In this document: positions 21,524-34,900 of the stretch, one piece after another
How positions within the stretch are numbered: position 1 is the first letter of the stretch
Layout of the letters: the number at the start of each line of letters is the position of its first letter
From: Lampris incognitus
Taxonomy: Eukaryota > Chordata > Actinopteri > Lampriformes > Lampridae
Direction: 5' to 3'
Length of the DNA: 64,000 nucleotides
Assembly (NCBI RefSeq): GCF_029633865.1
Contig: NC_079216.1
Location: forward strand, 68,439,167-68,503,166
Program-made: the position numbers and the translations under genes
Notes under the pieces: generated by a model
Told to the model about the DNA's origin: nothing
The model's input: the letters and a program-made list of their open reading frames with translations, nothing else
Databases searched by the model: none

Positions 21524-24500
21524 AATGCCTTACTTTTAGCATCAATAAGCCGTTCGCGGGGGTACAACTCAGAGGCTGAAAGCTGCTCTTTCACTTTTCC
21601 CATATCCTTCGGGTGTATGTAATCAAACAGACTCTGTCCAATGAGCTCCGCCTGCAGAGAAAACGGTTTAGTCATCAACGGATTACATCCCCTTACTGAT
21701 AAACATCAATATCAAAAGGTCCCCAGGCAATCTCTTCTAATGCAACCCCACCCCCACCTGTGTACAACTTGCCATAAAAACAAACCACCTTAAATTCAGC
21801 GATAAAGATTCTGGTGGCCAAGAGCCATGGGGGAGGGGGGGGGTAAAAATGGGTAGTAAGGCGCTGGCTTTACAATTACTACAAACATCAAGTGGTGACC
21901 TGAGTTGTGGAACTAATAAATGTCTAAGATACAAGAACAAAAGCATTTGTTACCCGACTATAGTTCAGTATCTTGGTGATGGACTCTGAGACGAAAACTA
22001 TTTTTCCACGATCGCAGCCCACGACAAACAGGAACCCATCTGCCGCCTGTGCAGTAGAGCACGAGCAGCATGTTAACGGCATTATTAATGCATGACAACA
22101 AAAAAAAAGGTGAGAGAATAAATCACAGTGGCACCAGAATTTAAGTGCCCCAGTACATATGTTCACAATTAACTTCTGGTGTGAAGTCTTTTACTCTGAA
22201 AATGCGTTTCAAAAAAAGAGTTTTTCAGTCCAGTAAAGCTTTGATACAGGCTGTTGTAGGGATCGTGTTGTCATATGCAACACAACACATTTGCCTCTGG
22301 ACAAAGAGTTCTCATTGGTCTGACAAGTCTGGCGAGCACAGTTTGGTCTGAGACACTTTGAAAAAGGCTGCAGTTATGAACTGCAGACGGGCGGGGACTG
22401 CATTTCATTTGCACGGTGTTTGTGTTGGCGTGTGTATACAGTATCGTGTGTACCTTGAGGACAAGGTGTTTGAGTTCTTCATCAGGAAGGAATGAAGGCT
22501 TGTAATTGGCTTCAGAAAAAGCACTAGCTGAACCTGGAGAACAGAGACAAATTAAAAATATGGTTCTCTCATGAGCGCTGCAGTGCAAGACAGCCAACAC
22601 ACAGTGGAAGCTTTGTCATGATATCACCAAGCACAATCAATCCAAACATGAACAAAAGGCTACGACTTCATTCATCATCGCCATTCAATGGTATGATACC
22701 TTTGAGAGATTTGAGGTGCTGCACAGCCATTCTAAGTACGGTCAGTTTGTCCAACTTGCGAGACATGGGGTTACAGGTGGGGATCATGTCCGACAGCTCA
22801 TCAATGAGATTATTCATTTTGTCTCTTCGCCGCTTCTCAATCTGGCTGTGGGGCTCCCTGCAGAGAAAGGGAATTGGAAATAGAAGCTAGACCCCTAAGC
22901 ATAGGAAGAAATGTGTACAAACACGAAGCATATACATAATTTATTACAACTTACAGGATTTACACTCGAAGTATGTCAGTAATACTCAAAGCAGTGTACT
23001 ATGAATTACTTGTGTGTGTGCAGTGGTCTTGGTGAGGATTTAAGAGCAAATACCTGAAGCACTTAATTTTGACATGTTGGTCTTCCCCTTCTGACCTATA
23101 AGACATACATGCATACAAACATGTAAAAAAAATAAAAATAAATATATATACGTATATAATGTGTGTGTGTGTGTGTCTGTGTATCTGTCAACACTTTGCA
23201 AATATGGATGACTAAAGAATAAACAGATCTGCTCCAAGAGTCCTTGACTAGTATTGTACCTGTCTCGGTCATCTTCCATGTCCACATCAAGAATGGAAGC
23301 CATCTTTGTTTCCCTAGGAACAAAGTGTGTGGCTATCAGTAGAATGGTAACTATCTTTTCTGATGATGGGATACATCAGTTACAGGCTGATGATTTACAA
23401 ATTATCTTCATAACGGGTAATAAAATGCACCAATCCAGCCAAAACTTACTGGTTGTCCATACTGCCCTTCCGCTTCCTTGGCATCTCCATACTCGAGGAC
23501 ATGCCAGCAGCTGAGGTTGGGGTCATTAGGATGGGCAGCGAGACAGAAGGGCTTTGGCTTCCCTCCAACAGCACATCTTCTGAAAAACACAGACAACAAC
23601 AGGCTCACCTAGAGCTACACTGTAGCTAGGGGTGAAGGTGGTAGGACTTTCATGCCGTTTATCTGTCAAACAAAGCCATTCTGAACCTGGAAGCGAAGCA
23701 ATAAGAAAAAAAACAGCTGAAACCGTATGCTGTTGTGGTTTCAAGAGTTCTGAATTGCAACACAGCGACATCAACAGTGTTTAGCTGTGGGCAGCAGGAA
23801 ACCATCAGGTTGTTCTAACAGGTTACCACCTTCACCTCCTTGACTATGCCTCCATGTAATGCTTTAATAACGCTTCAGTGAGGCAAGATGGTGCCACACG
23901 CTGCCATGGCAAATCTTCATGTGCATTTTAAACCCCCAATTTCCCCCCTTTGCTCTTCCCATGAACACTGAATTTATCTATAAAAAAACACAAACAAGCA
24001 TTGTGCTCAAATGTGCTCCAACAGACTTGACAGTAACTTTAGTTCAAAACTGTAGGGGGGAAAAGCCAGACTAAGAGGGCATTGCCACCTAATGCCCCCC
24101 CATGGCACCCAGGTGCTCCATAATTCTAGCACCTAATAGAAAGACCCCGTTTTTGTTTTGTTTTTCCCTTTTTTTCCTGCTCGGTTGTATTTGGCCAATT
24201 ACTCCACTCTTCTGAGCCGTCCCGGTCTCTGCTCCACCCCCTCTGCTGATCCGGGGAGGGCTGCAGACTACCACACGCCTCCTCCCATACATGTGGAGCC
24301 ACCAGCCGCTTCTTTTCACCTGACAGTGAGGAGTTTCACCAGGGGGATGAAGCACATGGGAGGATCACGCTATTCCCCCCTGCCCCCCCCGAAACAGGCA
24401 CCCCAACCAACCAGAGGAGGCGCTAGTGCAGCAACCAGGACACATACCCACATCCGGCTTCCCACCCACAGACACAGCCAATTGTGTCTGTAGGAACGCC

Positions 24501-27471
24501 CGACCATGCTGGAGGTAACACGGGGATTCGAACCAGGATCCCCATGTTGGTAGGCAATGGAATAGAACACCACACTACTCGGATGCCCCTACTTTTATGT
24601 TTTGATTCAGATACCTTGTGTGTTTGTGGGTGTCCATCTTAAACAGCATATCTTTAAAATCAACCCACGCTCACGTCACCTCACCAGTTTCAGCAACAGA
24701 GGTGTTGTTATGAGGCTCATTGTGACTTCCCAGAATGCTGCAGACAAATGTCTCTAAATTTCAGAAAAGTTCTGAATAGTGAATGATTAAAACAGCCATA
24801 ATAAGACCATGTGCTGACATGCTGGGAGGCACCAATTTACAGTTTTCAGGTTCTTAACGTTGAACTGACATACGATAAGCTGCTGGACCAATAATCTGCT
24901 GAAACCTTCCATCTATATCTATCAAGTGTCTCAATGAAAATGTAAAAAAAAAAAAAAAAAAGAAAGAAAGAAAAAAAGGCGTCCGGGTACTGTAGCGGTC
25001 TATTCCGTTGCCTACCAACATGGGGACCGCCTGTTCGAATCCCCGTGTTACCTCTGGCTTGGTTGGACGTCCCTACAGACACAATTGGCTGTGTCTGTGG
25101 GTGGGAAGCGGGATGTGGGTATGTGTCCTGGTCACTGCACTAGCGCCTCCTCTGGTCGGTCAGGGCGCCTGTTCGGGGGGGGGGATTGGGGGGAATAGCG
25201 TGATCCTCCCACGTGCTACGTCCCCCTGGTGAAACTCCTCTCTGTCAGGTGAAAAGAAGCGGCTGGCGACTCCACATGTATGGGAGGAGACATGTGGTAG
25301 TCTGCAGCCCTCCCCGGATCGGCAGAGGGGGTGGAGCAGAGACCGGGACGGCTCAGAAGAGTGGGGTAATTGGCCGGATAAAATTGCGGAGAAGAAAAAA
25401 AAAGGGGGGGGGGCTAAAAAAAAGAAAAAGGAAGACCCTTTAAAAAAATTAAGTAGTATGCTAACAGAATCCTCCAATACAGTCACTCATGAAATTAACT
25501 GTCAAAGGCTGAACACAAAGTATTTCACATGAAATACTGACAAGGTATTTCACATGGCATACTGACAAGGTATTTCACAAGAAATACTGACAAGGTATTT
25601 CACATGGCATACTGACAAGGTATTTCACAAGAAATACTGACAAGGTATTTCACATGGCATACTGACAAGGTATTTCACAAGAAATACTGACAAGGTATTT
25701 CACATGGCATACTGACAAGGTATTTCACATGAAATACTGACAAGGTATTTCACATGGCATACTGACAAGGTATTTCACATGAAATACTGACAAGGTATTT
25801 CACATGAAATACTGACAAAGTATTTCACATGAAATACTGACAAGGTATTTCACATGGCATACTGACAAAGTATTTCACATGAAATACTGACAAGGTATTT
25901 CACATGGCATACTGACAAAGTATTTCACATGGCATACTGACAAAGTATTTCACATGAAATACTGACAAAGTATTTCACATGAAATACTGACAAGGTATTT
26001 CACATGGCATACTGACAAAGTATTTCACATGAAATACTGACAAGGTATTTCACATGGCATACTGACAAGGTATTTCACATGAAATACTGACAAAGTATTT
26101 CACATGAAATACTGACAAGGTATTTCACATGGCATACTGACAAAGTATTTCACATGAAATACTGACAAGGTATTTCACATGGCATACTGACAAGGTATTT
26201 CACATGAAATACTGACAAAGTATTTCACATGAAATACTGACAAAGTATTTCACATGGCATACTGACAAAGTATTTCACATGAAATACTGACAAAGTATTT
26301 CACATGAAATACTGACAAGGTATTTCACATGGCATACTGACAAGGTATTTCACATGAAATACTGACAAGCCATTAGACTCCCTATTTACTACATACAGCT
26401 AACCTGTATGTACTGTGGCTTGGCGGATAAACACAGACATCAGGTCTTACTAAGGTTAAAGTAAATTCCCCTGTTGAAGACTGGTAGAGTCTTGTTTACA
26501 AGAGTCAGGATTCGTTAGACTTGTGTGGGGGGACAGGTAAATGAACAATTAATTCAGTTGTACTTTCACACATGTTGGCAATTTTCCGGTTCGGGGCTGT
26601 ATTGCTTATCCCCAAGGCCAACTACACACCCACCAAAGAGATGTGGGCTACAACAGCGTGCCTTATCTTGTCCCTTGTCACGGGGCAGAGGACTCATTTT
26701 CTATCAGGACAGTGATTGGAGACGCCCATCAACCCTTTGCCAAGGAGGAGCAAGGTGTGTTGACTTGTATGACTTTTCCTCCACAGTCATCAGACTTTAA
26801 CCCTGTTGGAAATACGAGAACATTTGGCAAGGGAAGAGGCAAAGCACACCCCCCTGTAATGCTCTCAGAGCACCGCTGGAATATGGACTCTCAAATTCAA
26901 CAGAGCGGACATACCAAATATCGAGAAATATGTACTTTGTCAAAATTTGCAAAACTTGGGCATCCGGGTAGCGTAGTGGTCTATTCCGATGCCTACCAAC
27001 ACGGGGATCGCCCGTTCAAATCCCCGTGTTGCCTCCGGCTTGGTCGGGCTTCTCTACAGACACAATTGGCCGTGTCTGTGGGTGGGAAGCCAGATGTGGG
27101 TATGTGTCCTCGTCGCCACACTAGCGCCTCCTCTGGTCGGTCGGGGCACCTGTTTGGGGGAGAAGGGGAACTGGGGGGAATAGCTTGATCCTCCCACGTG
27201 CTACGTCCCCCTGGTGAAACTCCTCACTGTCAGGTGAAAAGAAGCGGCTGGTGACCCCACATGTATGGAGGAGGCATGTGGTAGTCTGCAGCCCTCCCCG
27301 GATCGGCAGAGGGGTTGGAGCAGAGACCGGCATGGCTTCAAAAAGTGGGGTAAATGGGGGGGGGGGGGGGTCCAAAGAATTATTTTTTTTTGGACTTGTG
27401 TTGGGAAATAAATTATATAATCTTGTTTCAGATCAGCAAAGCAGAAATTGTTAGTTTTTGATTAAAGCTCT

Positions 27472-27504
<33 letters not shown>

Positions 27505-28908
27505 CACAACACACACACACACACACACACACACTCAGTGCTGATCTCGGTGCGGTCAGTTTGAAAGCCTGTGTTCAATCACCGAGTCTTGACCTGCCGC
27601 CCTAGTTGACCCCACACATTCAGGTGGGCGGCGTGACAGCGAGAGTGAGAGAGCTCAGTGTGACACTGGTCAAGTGTTGCTCACAAACACGCACCTATTT
27701 TTAACTCTGTTCTACAGACCCGGTGACCCAAATAGCCATCAACAAATCAGCAACAACCTGATTTTTAATCCTGTTCGCTCAAGTAAAGATCTACAGGATT
27801 AAAGGGTTTGGGTGAGGGGAACTAGATGACGCACACTCGGCCAGTAAACCTGCTCACTGACTCGCTCAGCCGTCCTCCATCCTTCAATGAGAGGTTGCGC
27901 CACTCACAAGCCCTCCTGCTTTGACCTGCCCACGGCAATAAAAGGTGGAGGTTTTCACACACAGGGGACAATTCACTCAGAGAACTTCACCCAGTTTCAA
28001 TGAAACCTTTCAACTGGCACGTCAGTGGTTCTGGTCTTTCTTATCGAGAAACCGATGGGCCCAATGGCTCACTCATCTGCCCCAGATTTACGACCATTCT
28101 TCAATTACTCATGTCTTCTTCCACAACCCCGCCTTGTGTAAGTTTCTCTGAACTGCTTACCACCAGAACGGCAAGGCTGGACAGATTCAGGTGATAATGA
28201 AGTATATCAGAATGACGCTGGCGTCGTGCAAGACTGTGTACGCAATCATGTGGTCAGAATAGGCCACAAACGGGTCAGTAAGAGATGCTTCTGACAAAGA
28301 AACAAGATAAAACACTTGCAAAATAGTCATGGTATCCAAATAACTAGAAATATTTGGGCGTGAACTGCAATCACTGACTTTCATAAATGTAATTACTGAT
28401 AACTGATAGTTGCTATCAGACATTAAGTATTAACTGGTTAAAATTGTTGACGGTTTTGATAAACATTTGGAATGTATTTCTTTATATCAAAATGCAATTT
28501 CTGATGTCAACAACTGGCATTCTCATATCAATAACTGACATTTCAATTGATTAAAACTGAATATCTGTTATCAACGAACAAAGTTTAGATATATATCAAG
28601 TGAATCCCCCATATCCACACCGGGCAACTCCCCTAGTTAAAATTCCAACTCTCATTGAAATGAATGGGGGAAAATCATAATTTGGACTAGTTATCAAGAT
28701 CTGAATTTCTGGTATAAACAACTTAATTTCTTGCATAAATAACTGGTGTCTTCACTAGTTTAAATTAAATTACAACTATTTGTGATTTAATTTCTCATAA
28801 CAAAAATGGATAGCTAGAGAAAATTGAATTTGTGCAGCCTATGGTTCTGAAAATCCCTTCTTACTGACTGACACCCCACTGTTGAAACACGCATGCACAA
28901 AAGGTTAG

Positions 28909-28974
<66 letters not shown>

Positions 28975-31900
28975 GCTCAACAGTGGGTGGGGGGTGCTCA
29001 TCACTGGGCTGTCATCTAGATAACCGACAACGCACCGTTTCTCAAAACTTCCCCTATGAACAACATAATGCCTTGCTAAAGCAATCTTGTAGCTATTGGA
29101 CTCGCTGAAAAAATTAATCATTTTGGTGCAAAGACTGTTCCATTTCAAATCACTACAAGTTTAATTTCCTGGTTGTCAGGACGACAAAAGGACAAATGGC
29201 CAATAGCAAACATTATAAATAGACCACTTCACCGGAACAAAAAACAGTTCTGACAGGTCCGTATTTATTCAGCCAAGAGTCTCGCCTCAAAAAACAAAAA
29301 TCATGCATCGGTTCATCAACTTGGTAATTTTTCAACAGTAACGTCGCCGCCTGTGAGTGTAAGGACTGGGAAGGAGGACGCGGTGAGGCGAGCAAAGTTG
29401 GACCTACACTGTTCCAGCCCAGATCTTAGACCTTACTGAACAGCTTTCACAGTTACGTTGACGATGAATCGATATTCATCCTACAATGCAAGTCAGGGGC
29501 ACCGGGAAAGAAGACTAATACAAGCACAGGAGGGACACATGCTCTGGCGGCTCCCCGGCATGACATGCGGTCCGGCTTAACTACGATTGCCTAGTAGTTC
29601 TTGTTTATTTAAATTCTGTCTCCAAATAAAATGTGTTATATGTAGACATCCTGTAACCCGCTTGGCCCCCTGGAATTGCGAACCATAGTTTGAAAACCAC
29701 TGTGCTAACCAACTGGCCCCATCTAAAGAAATTTTTAACTGGGTCACAAGACTTCTGTACTTTTCACCCTTTGAGAGACCTAAGCTTGCCTACCAACAAG
29801 CCTTCACAGATCCTCTGCTGGACCCCCCCAGTTTCCCTACAGAGCAAACTGCTTACACTACCCAACTCTTACCCCACTTATAGCCAGGATTCACAATCGG
29901 GCAGTCTGTGCAAGTATACACATTTTAAGGCAGTCGGAGTGCACAGTTGGCACAGAAAAATCGATAAGTGTAAGGGGTACAGACCATAGACTGTATAAAA
30001 AAAGGTGGATGTAGTGCCTTTAACATCACCCATTGGTTTCTGAAGGGGCACACTGAAGCCTAATGTTTGGCTTTATGCTCGCCGCCATCTTGTCAAATGT
30101 TAGAGCCAGAAAATTCAAATTTGGCCAACAGAGTGGACTATGCATGAAACTGGGATGAAACCATGGTGCCAGACAGACTGACAGACTTGTCAATCAAGGC
30201 AGACATGTCCCCTACAAACCACTTTTTTAATGCTTAATATCTTCTCAACGGAAAAATTATTTTTCCAAAACACCACCCTTGCACTGTATGCCAGGCTCTA
30301 CGCGAAACTAGCAACTGAGACCCCAACTTATTGTAGGAAAAAAAAAAGAGACTGACTGTTATTTGTAAGCAGAAGTTGGGAATTCCCTAGTGAACTTATG
30401 GACCAAAAGTTTTTTAGAGCCATACACCTAGTGGCCATGTCGGAACTGCAACTTAAGGAACTTCTGCATTGGCTTTAACTTTCAGCTGCAGCGGTTGCCA
30501 CTTGATATGGACCAATCTCTTTCCTCCCAATCTAAATTTAGCACAAAAAGTAAGAACATTTGTGTTTGGTAGATTATGTCTTTGTTGTAACAATGCTTCT
30601 TGGCAGTAAATCTTATATCAGGCACCTGATTGTCAGCACCTGGGGTACCAGAAGCTCAAAACAAGAGTCAATAGCAACAGCAAAATAAGCTGTTTGGCAT
30701 TGGCAGAGAAGATTTGGCAAATTTTTCCTGGGCACAACCCACATACTGAGCTCCGCTGCTCATCCTACAAATGCATGTTCCTTACAAATGTGGCCCCATT
30801 TAAAAGTCAAATAAACAGGCTTTCCAACGGTATAAGATTTATTGCCAAGAAGCATTGCTACAACAAAGAAATACTCTACCAAAAACACATTTCCTTACTT
30901 TTTATGCTAAGTATAGTTTCAGGTGAGTCTGAGCCACTACGATCACATCTAACATGTTTGACCTGTACAGCTGGAACCTGGATGCAATAGATTAGTGTAT
31001 GCTGGTCAACGAAACCAATATAAATGGACATTGCCAATAATTAATGAAAATTAAGAGTGAGAAAAAATATAAATACTGGAAATAGGGAAAGGAAAATGGC
31101 GCAGATATGGGAACAATCCGCAGGTGCACTGGAGCACACAAAAGTTAACTGATTGGATGCCAGCAGCCATACCAACTTGCACCTTGGTTCTGCTGCATGA
31201 CAGAACCTAAGCAAGTGTGGGCTTGGCTAGTACTTGGATGGGAGACGTCCCAGGAAAATGGGTTGCTGCGGCTGGAAGTGGTATTAGTGGGCAGTCTTTC
31301 CTCTGGTCCTAATAAAACAACAACAACAACAAAAATCCTAGTGCAGTGACAGGGACGCTGTGCTGTAGGAGACGCTGTCCTTCAGATGAGACATAAGTCC
31401 TGACTCACCGTGGTCATTAAAGATCCCATGGCACTTATCACAGAGTAGGGGGTTCCCTGGTGTCCTGGCAACATTCCCAACCTGGCTCTCTCCACCTGGC
31501 CACCTAATCACCCCCCTGTGTAATTCACTCAGTAAGTCCTCCCTCTCCACCTCAAGCTGATGTGGGGTGAGCATTCTGGTGCATCACCTAAGTAAGTGGG
31601 TGCTACACATTAGTGGCGGTTTCCCCCTTCAATGTGAAGTGTGTTGGATGTCTAGATAAAGCGCTATATAAATGTAACCCATTATTATTATGAATTGTGT
31701 CAGAACATAAGTGCCAGTACAACGTGAATTGCAAGACCTACCATAACTGCATGGACAAAAAAAAAAGAAAAAGAAAAATGCCTTATGTTTGTTTTGCTAC
31801 CAGCGTCTTGTAGTAACCCAAGAGCTCGTCTTTCACGAGTTTGGTGCGTTCAGTTTGGTTCAGGTGTCAGCTACAAGCTGGGTAGTGTGATCCTCGTCTT

Positions 31901-34900
31901 GACGTGTAGTTGTTAGTTGTAGGTGTGCAATCCCCAGTTTTTCAGTCATAAACAATCTACAAAAAAAGTCTGTCAGTCAGTGTGAGACGCCGATGCCCAG
32001 TCTTCATATCTGTTAGGAATTTAAAAGTTGTATAGTGTCTCTCCACCTTTAGTGGAGGATGCAGTCAACATGGGCCTGTAAAACTTTGGCTTCTATATGC
32101 AAGGAACCTATGGCAGAATATTGTTTGCGGACTTCAGCTCTTCATTCAACATCATCCATCATCAATTTACATACTTTTACTAGGGAAGGGTATCCTCACG
32201 ATTTTAATGGTACTACTACTCTTACCAATACTGCTTATCAATCCGGTACTTTAACGGTACTCTTATCGGTTCTTTTTGTTGTTGTTTTTTTTAAGAGAAA
32301 AAAACCCCAACAAATTAAGAACAGAATTAACATTGCTGTATTTTCTCATATCTGAACAGAGCGTTACTTTTACTCATCAACCCATGTTTGTATAATTCAG
32401 TTAACTCCATGTGGGCTGTGGGCTGCTAGCATACATAACATAGCTGAGGTGGATGGGGCAACGAGAGATGAACTACGAGTTAGACAGTCAGTAACCGTAC
32501 ATTTCTCCAGCTAGGCAGTCAGTAACCATACATTTCTCCAGCTAGGCAGTCAGTAACCGTACATTTCTCCAGCTAGGCAGTCAGTAACCATACATTTCTC
32601 CAGCTAGGCAGTCAGTAACCATACATTTCTCCAGCTAGGCAGTCAGTAACCATACATTTCTCCAGCTAGGCAGTCAGTAACCGTACATTTCTCCAGCTGG
32701 GCAGTCAGTAACCATACATTTCTCCAGCTAGGCAGTCAGTAACCATACATTTCTCCAGCTAGGCAGTCAGTAACCGTACATTTCTCCAGCTAGACAGTCA
32801 GTAACCATACATTTCTCCAGCTAGGCAGTCAGTAACCGTACATTTCTCCAGCTAGGCAGTCAGTAACCATACATTTCTCCAGCTAGGCAGTCAGTAACCA
32901 TACATTTCTCCAGCTAGGCAGTCAGTAACCATACATTTCTCCAGCTAGGCAGTCAGTAACCGTACATTTCTCCAGCTGGGCAGTCAGTAACCATACATTT
33001 CTCCAGCTAGGCAGTCAGTAACCATACATTTCTCCAGCTAGGCAGTCAGTAACCGTACATTTCTCCAGCTAGACAGTCAGTAACCATACATTTCTCCAGC
33101 TAGGCAGTCAGTAACCATACATTTCTCCAGCTAGGCAGTCAGTAACCATACATTTCTCCAGCTAGGCAGTCAGTAACCGTACATTTCTCCAGCTAGGCAG
33201 TCAGTAACCGTACATTTCTCCAGCTAGGCAGTCAGTAACCGTACATTTCTCCAGCTAGGCAGTCAGTAACCGTACATTTCTCCAGCTAGGCAGTCAATAA
33301 CCATACATTTCTCCAGCTAGGCAAGTCAATAACCATACATTTCTCCAGCTAGGCAGTCAGTAACCGTACATTTCTCCAGCTAGACAGTCAGTAACCATAC
33401 ATTTCTCCAGCTAGGCAGTCAGTAACCATACATTTCTCCAGCTAGGCAGTCAGTAACCATACATTTCTCCAGCTAGACAGTCAGTAACCATACATTTCTT
33501 CAGTTAGGCAGTCAGTAACCGTACATTTCTCCAGCTAGGCAGTCAGTAACCATACATTTCTCCAGCTAGGCAGTCAGTAACCGTACATTTCTCCAGCTAG
33601 GCAGTCAATTCAGTATCCATCCCTAAATTTTATTGACTTTTTATCAGCATCTAATATTCTTTAAATTATTTTCCAACTTATATGGACACATACCTACACT
33701 TGCTATCATGTATTCCATGAAACAAGCCACTGACTCAAACTGTCCTTGTCTGTATAAAGTTGTGGGCCCCAACTCGACTATATATTAAATCAAGGCCGTA
33801 TAATCGGCTCCCATTTTTCTTCAGTTACCGCTGCAAGCACCGGAGAAGACTTTAGAAGAAAAAGAAGTAAGCGAAGATGTCTCCAATCAAGTTTGACGGC
33901 AGTGTCTGGTTGTGTCCTTCTTGCAAAGCAGGATACATTATGGGCTTCAACCTCCATGTTGCCTGTGAAGGTTGCCTGGTTCCAGAACACGCAGGCCTGG
34001 CGCTTACTCCTCAAGTGACATGCCCCCACTGCTCATGTCTTCCCCAAGCAGAAACAGGGGAGAGCGGACGCCTTCGCTGTCACAGCCAAAGATGTATGGC
34101 CGGTGCAAGACACCTTTTCGTGGACGAAGCCTTGCACCTGTTGGATCCCAAGGATGAGCTGGAGTCGGATGACGCCACCCTCTCCACTCACGGATCACCA
34201 TGGGGATGAACCCTGACTTCCCTCCTCTGCCCGGAGGAGGGAAGTTTGCCAGTGCTCCACAGGATAAATGCCCATGGGACCCTAGGGTCTCCTTCTCTGC
34301 CTCCATCACCAGGCCGCAGATAGGAGGCCTCGTTTGCGAGCTACAAGGCATTATTAAGAGCGGTGGCCTACAAGGGCCTTATTGTGCCACCAGAGCAGGA
34401 GACTGCTCCTCCGGACAACATGGGCGGGGTTTTCCCTCAAGTGCAGGTGGCTAGATAGTACCCTGTCTGGCCTCGTTTTCCAGCCATTAAGAGATATCAG
34501 GAAGGGGCGGCATCAGACCCCAGGAACCTGCGGACCCCCGTCTCCACCTTTGTGCCTATCACCAAGGCGGAGGCCTTTTCATAGCATGGCTTTCCTCCTG
34601 TTCCTGCCCTGGAGCTCAAGCTGACTGCCTTTGTTTAGGGTTAAGAAACAGGCCTGCTGGGTCGTCGGTCGGTACCGCCCTCCCCCTGGGACCAGCTGAT
34701 GGCCCGGTTAGTGGATTTGGTGCACCAGTGCACTTTCCAAGCATCGGCAGCAGCGAACAACATCTCTTTGTTAGCCTTTTCACTGAGTAAGTTGGCTGTC
34801 CAGACACCTGAGCTGCCCCCGGAGAAAGCGGCAAAGCTCAGTAGGGCCACCAGCGCCATTTGAATGCTGTGTGCTTCTCCTGTGGACTCCCAGGCCAGAG

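Noticed and set aside
23526-23774. Alternative arntl2 start at 23774 (minus strand)
   Set aside because: The open frame is not the frame used by the exon at 23450-23579 and lacks Bmal-like residues; the CpG-linked exon at 42264-42321 fits phase better.
31150-31262. Functional 5S rRNA gene
   Set aside because: Diverged in the middle and 3' part, lacks a T-run terminator, and is fused to a LINE-type tail.
32480-33608. Regular array considered as a CRISPR locus
   Set aside because: Units are contiguous with no unique spacers and the DNA is vertebrate; the same holds for the other arrays.
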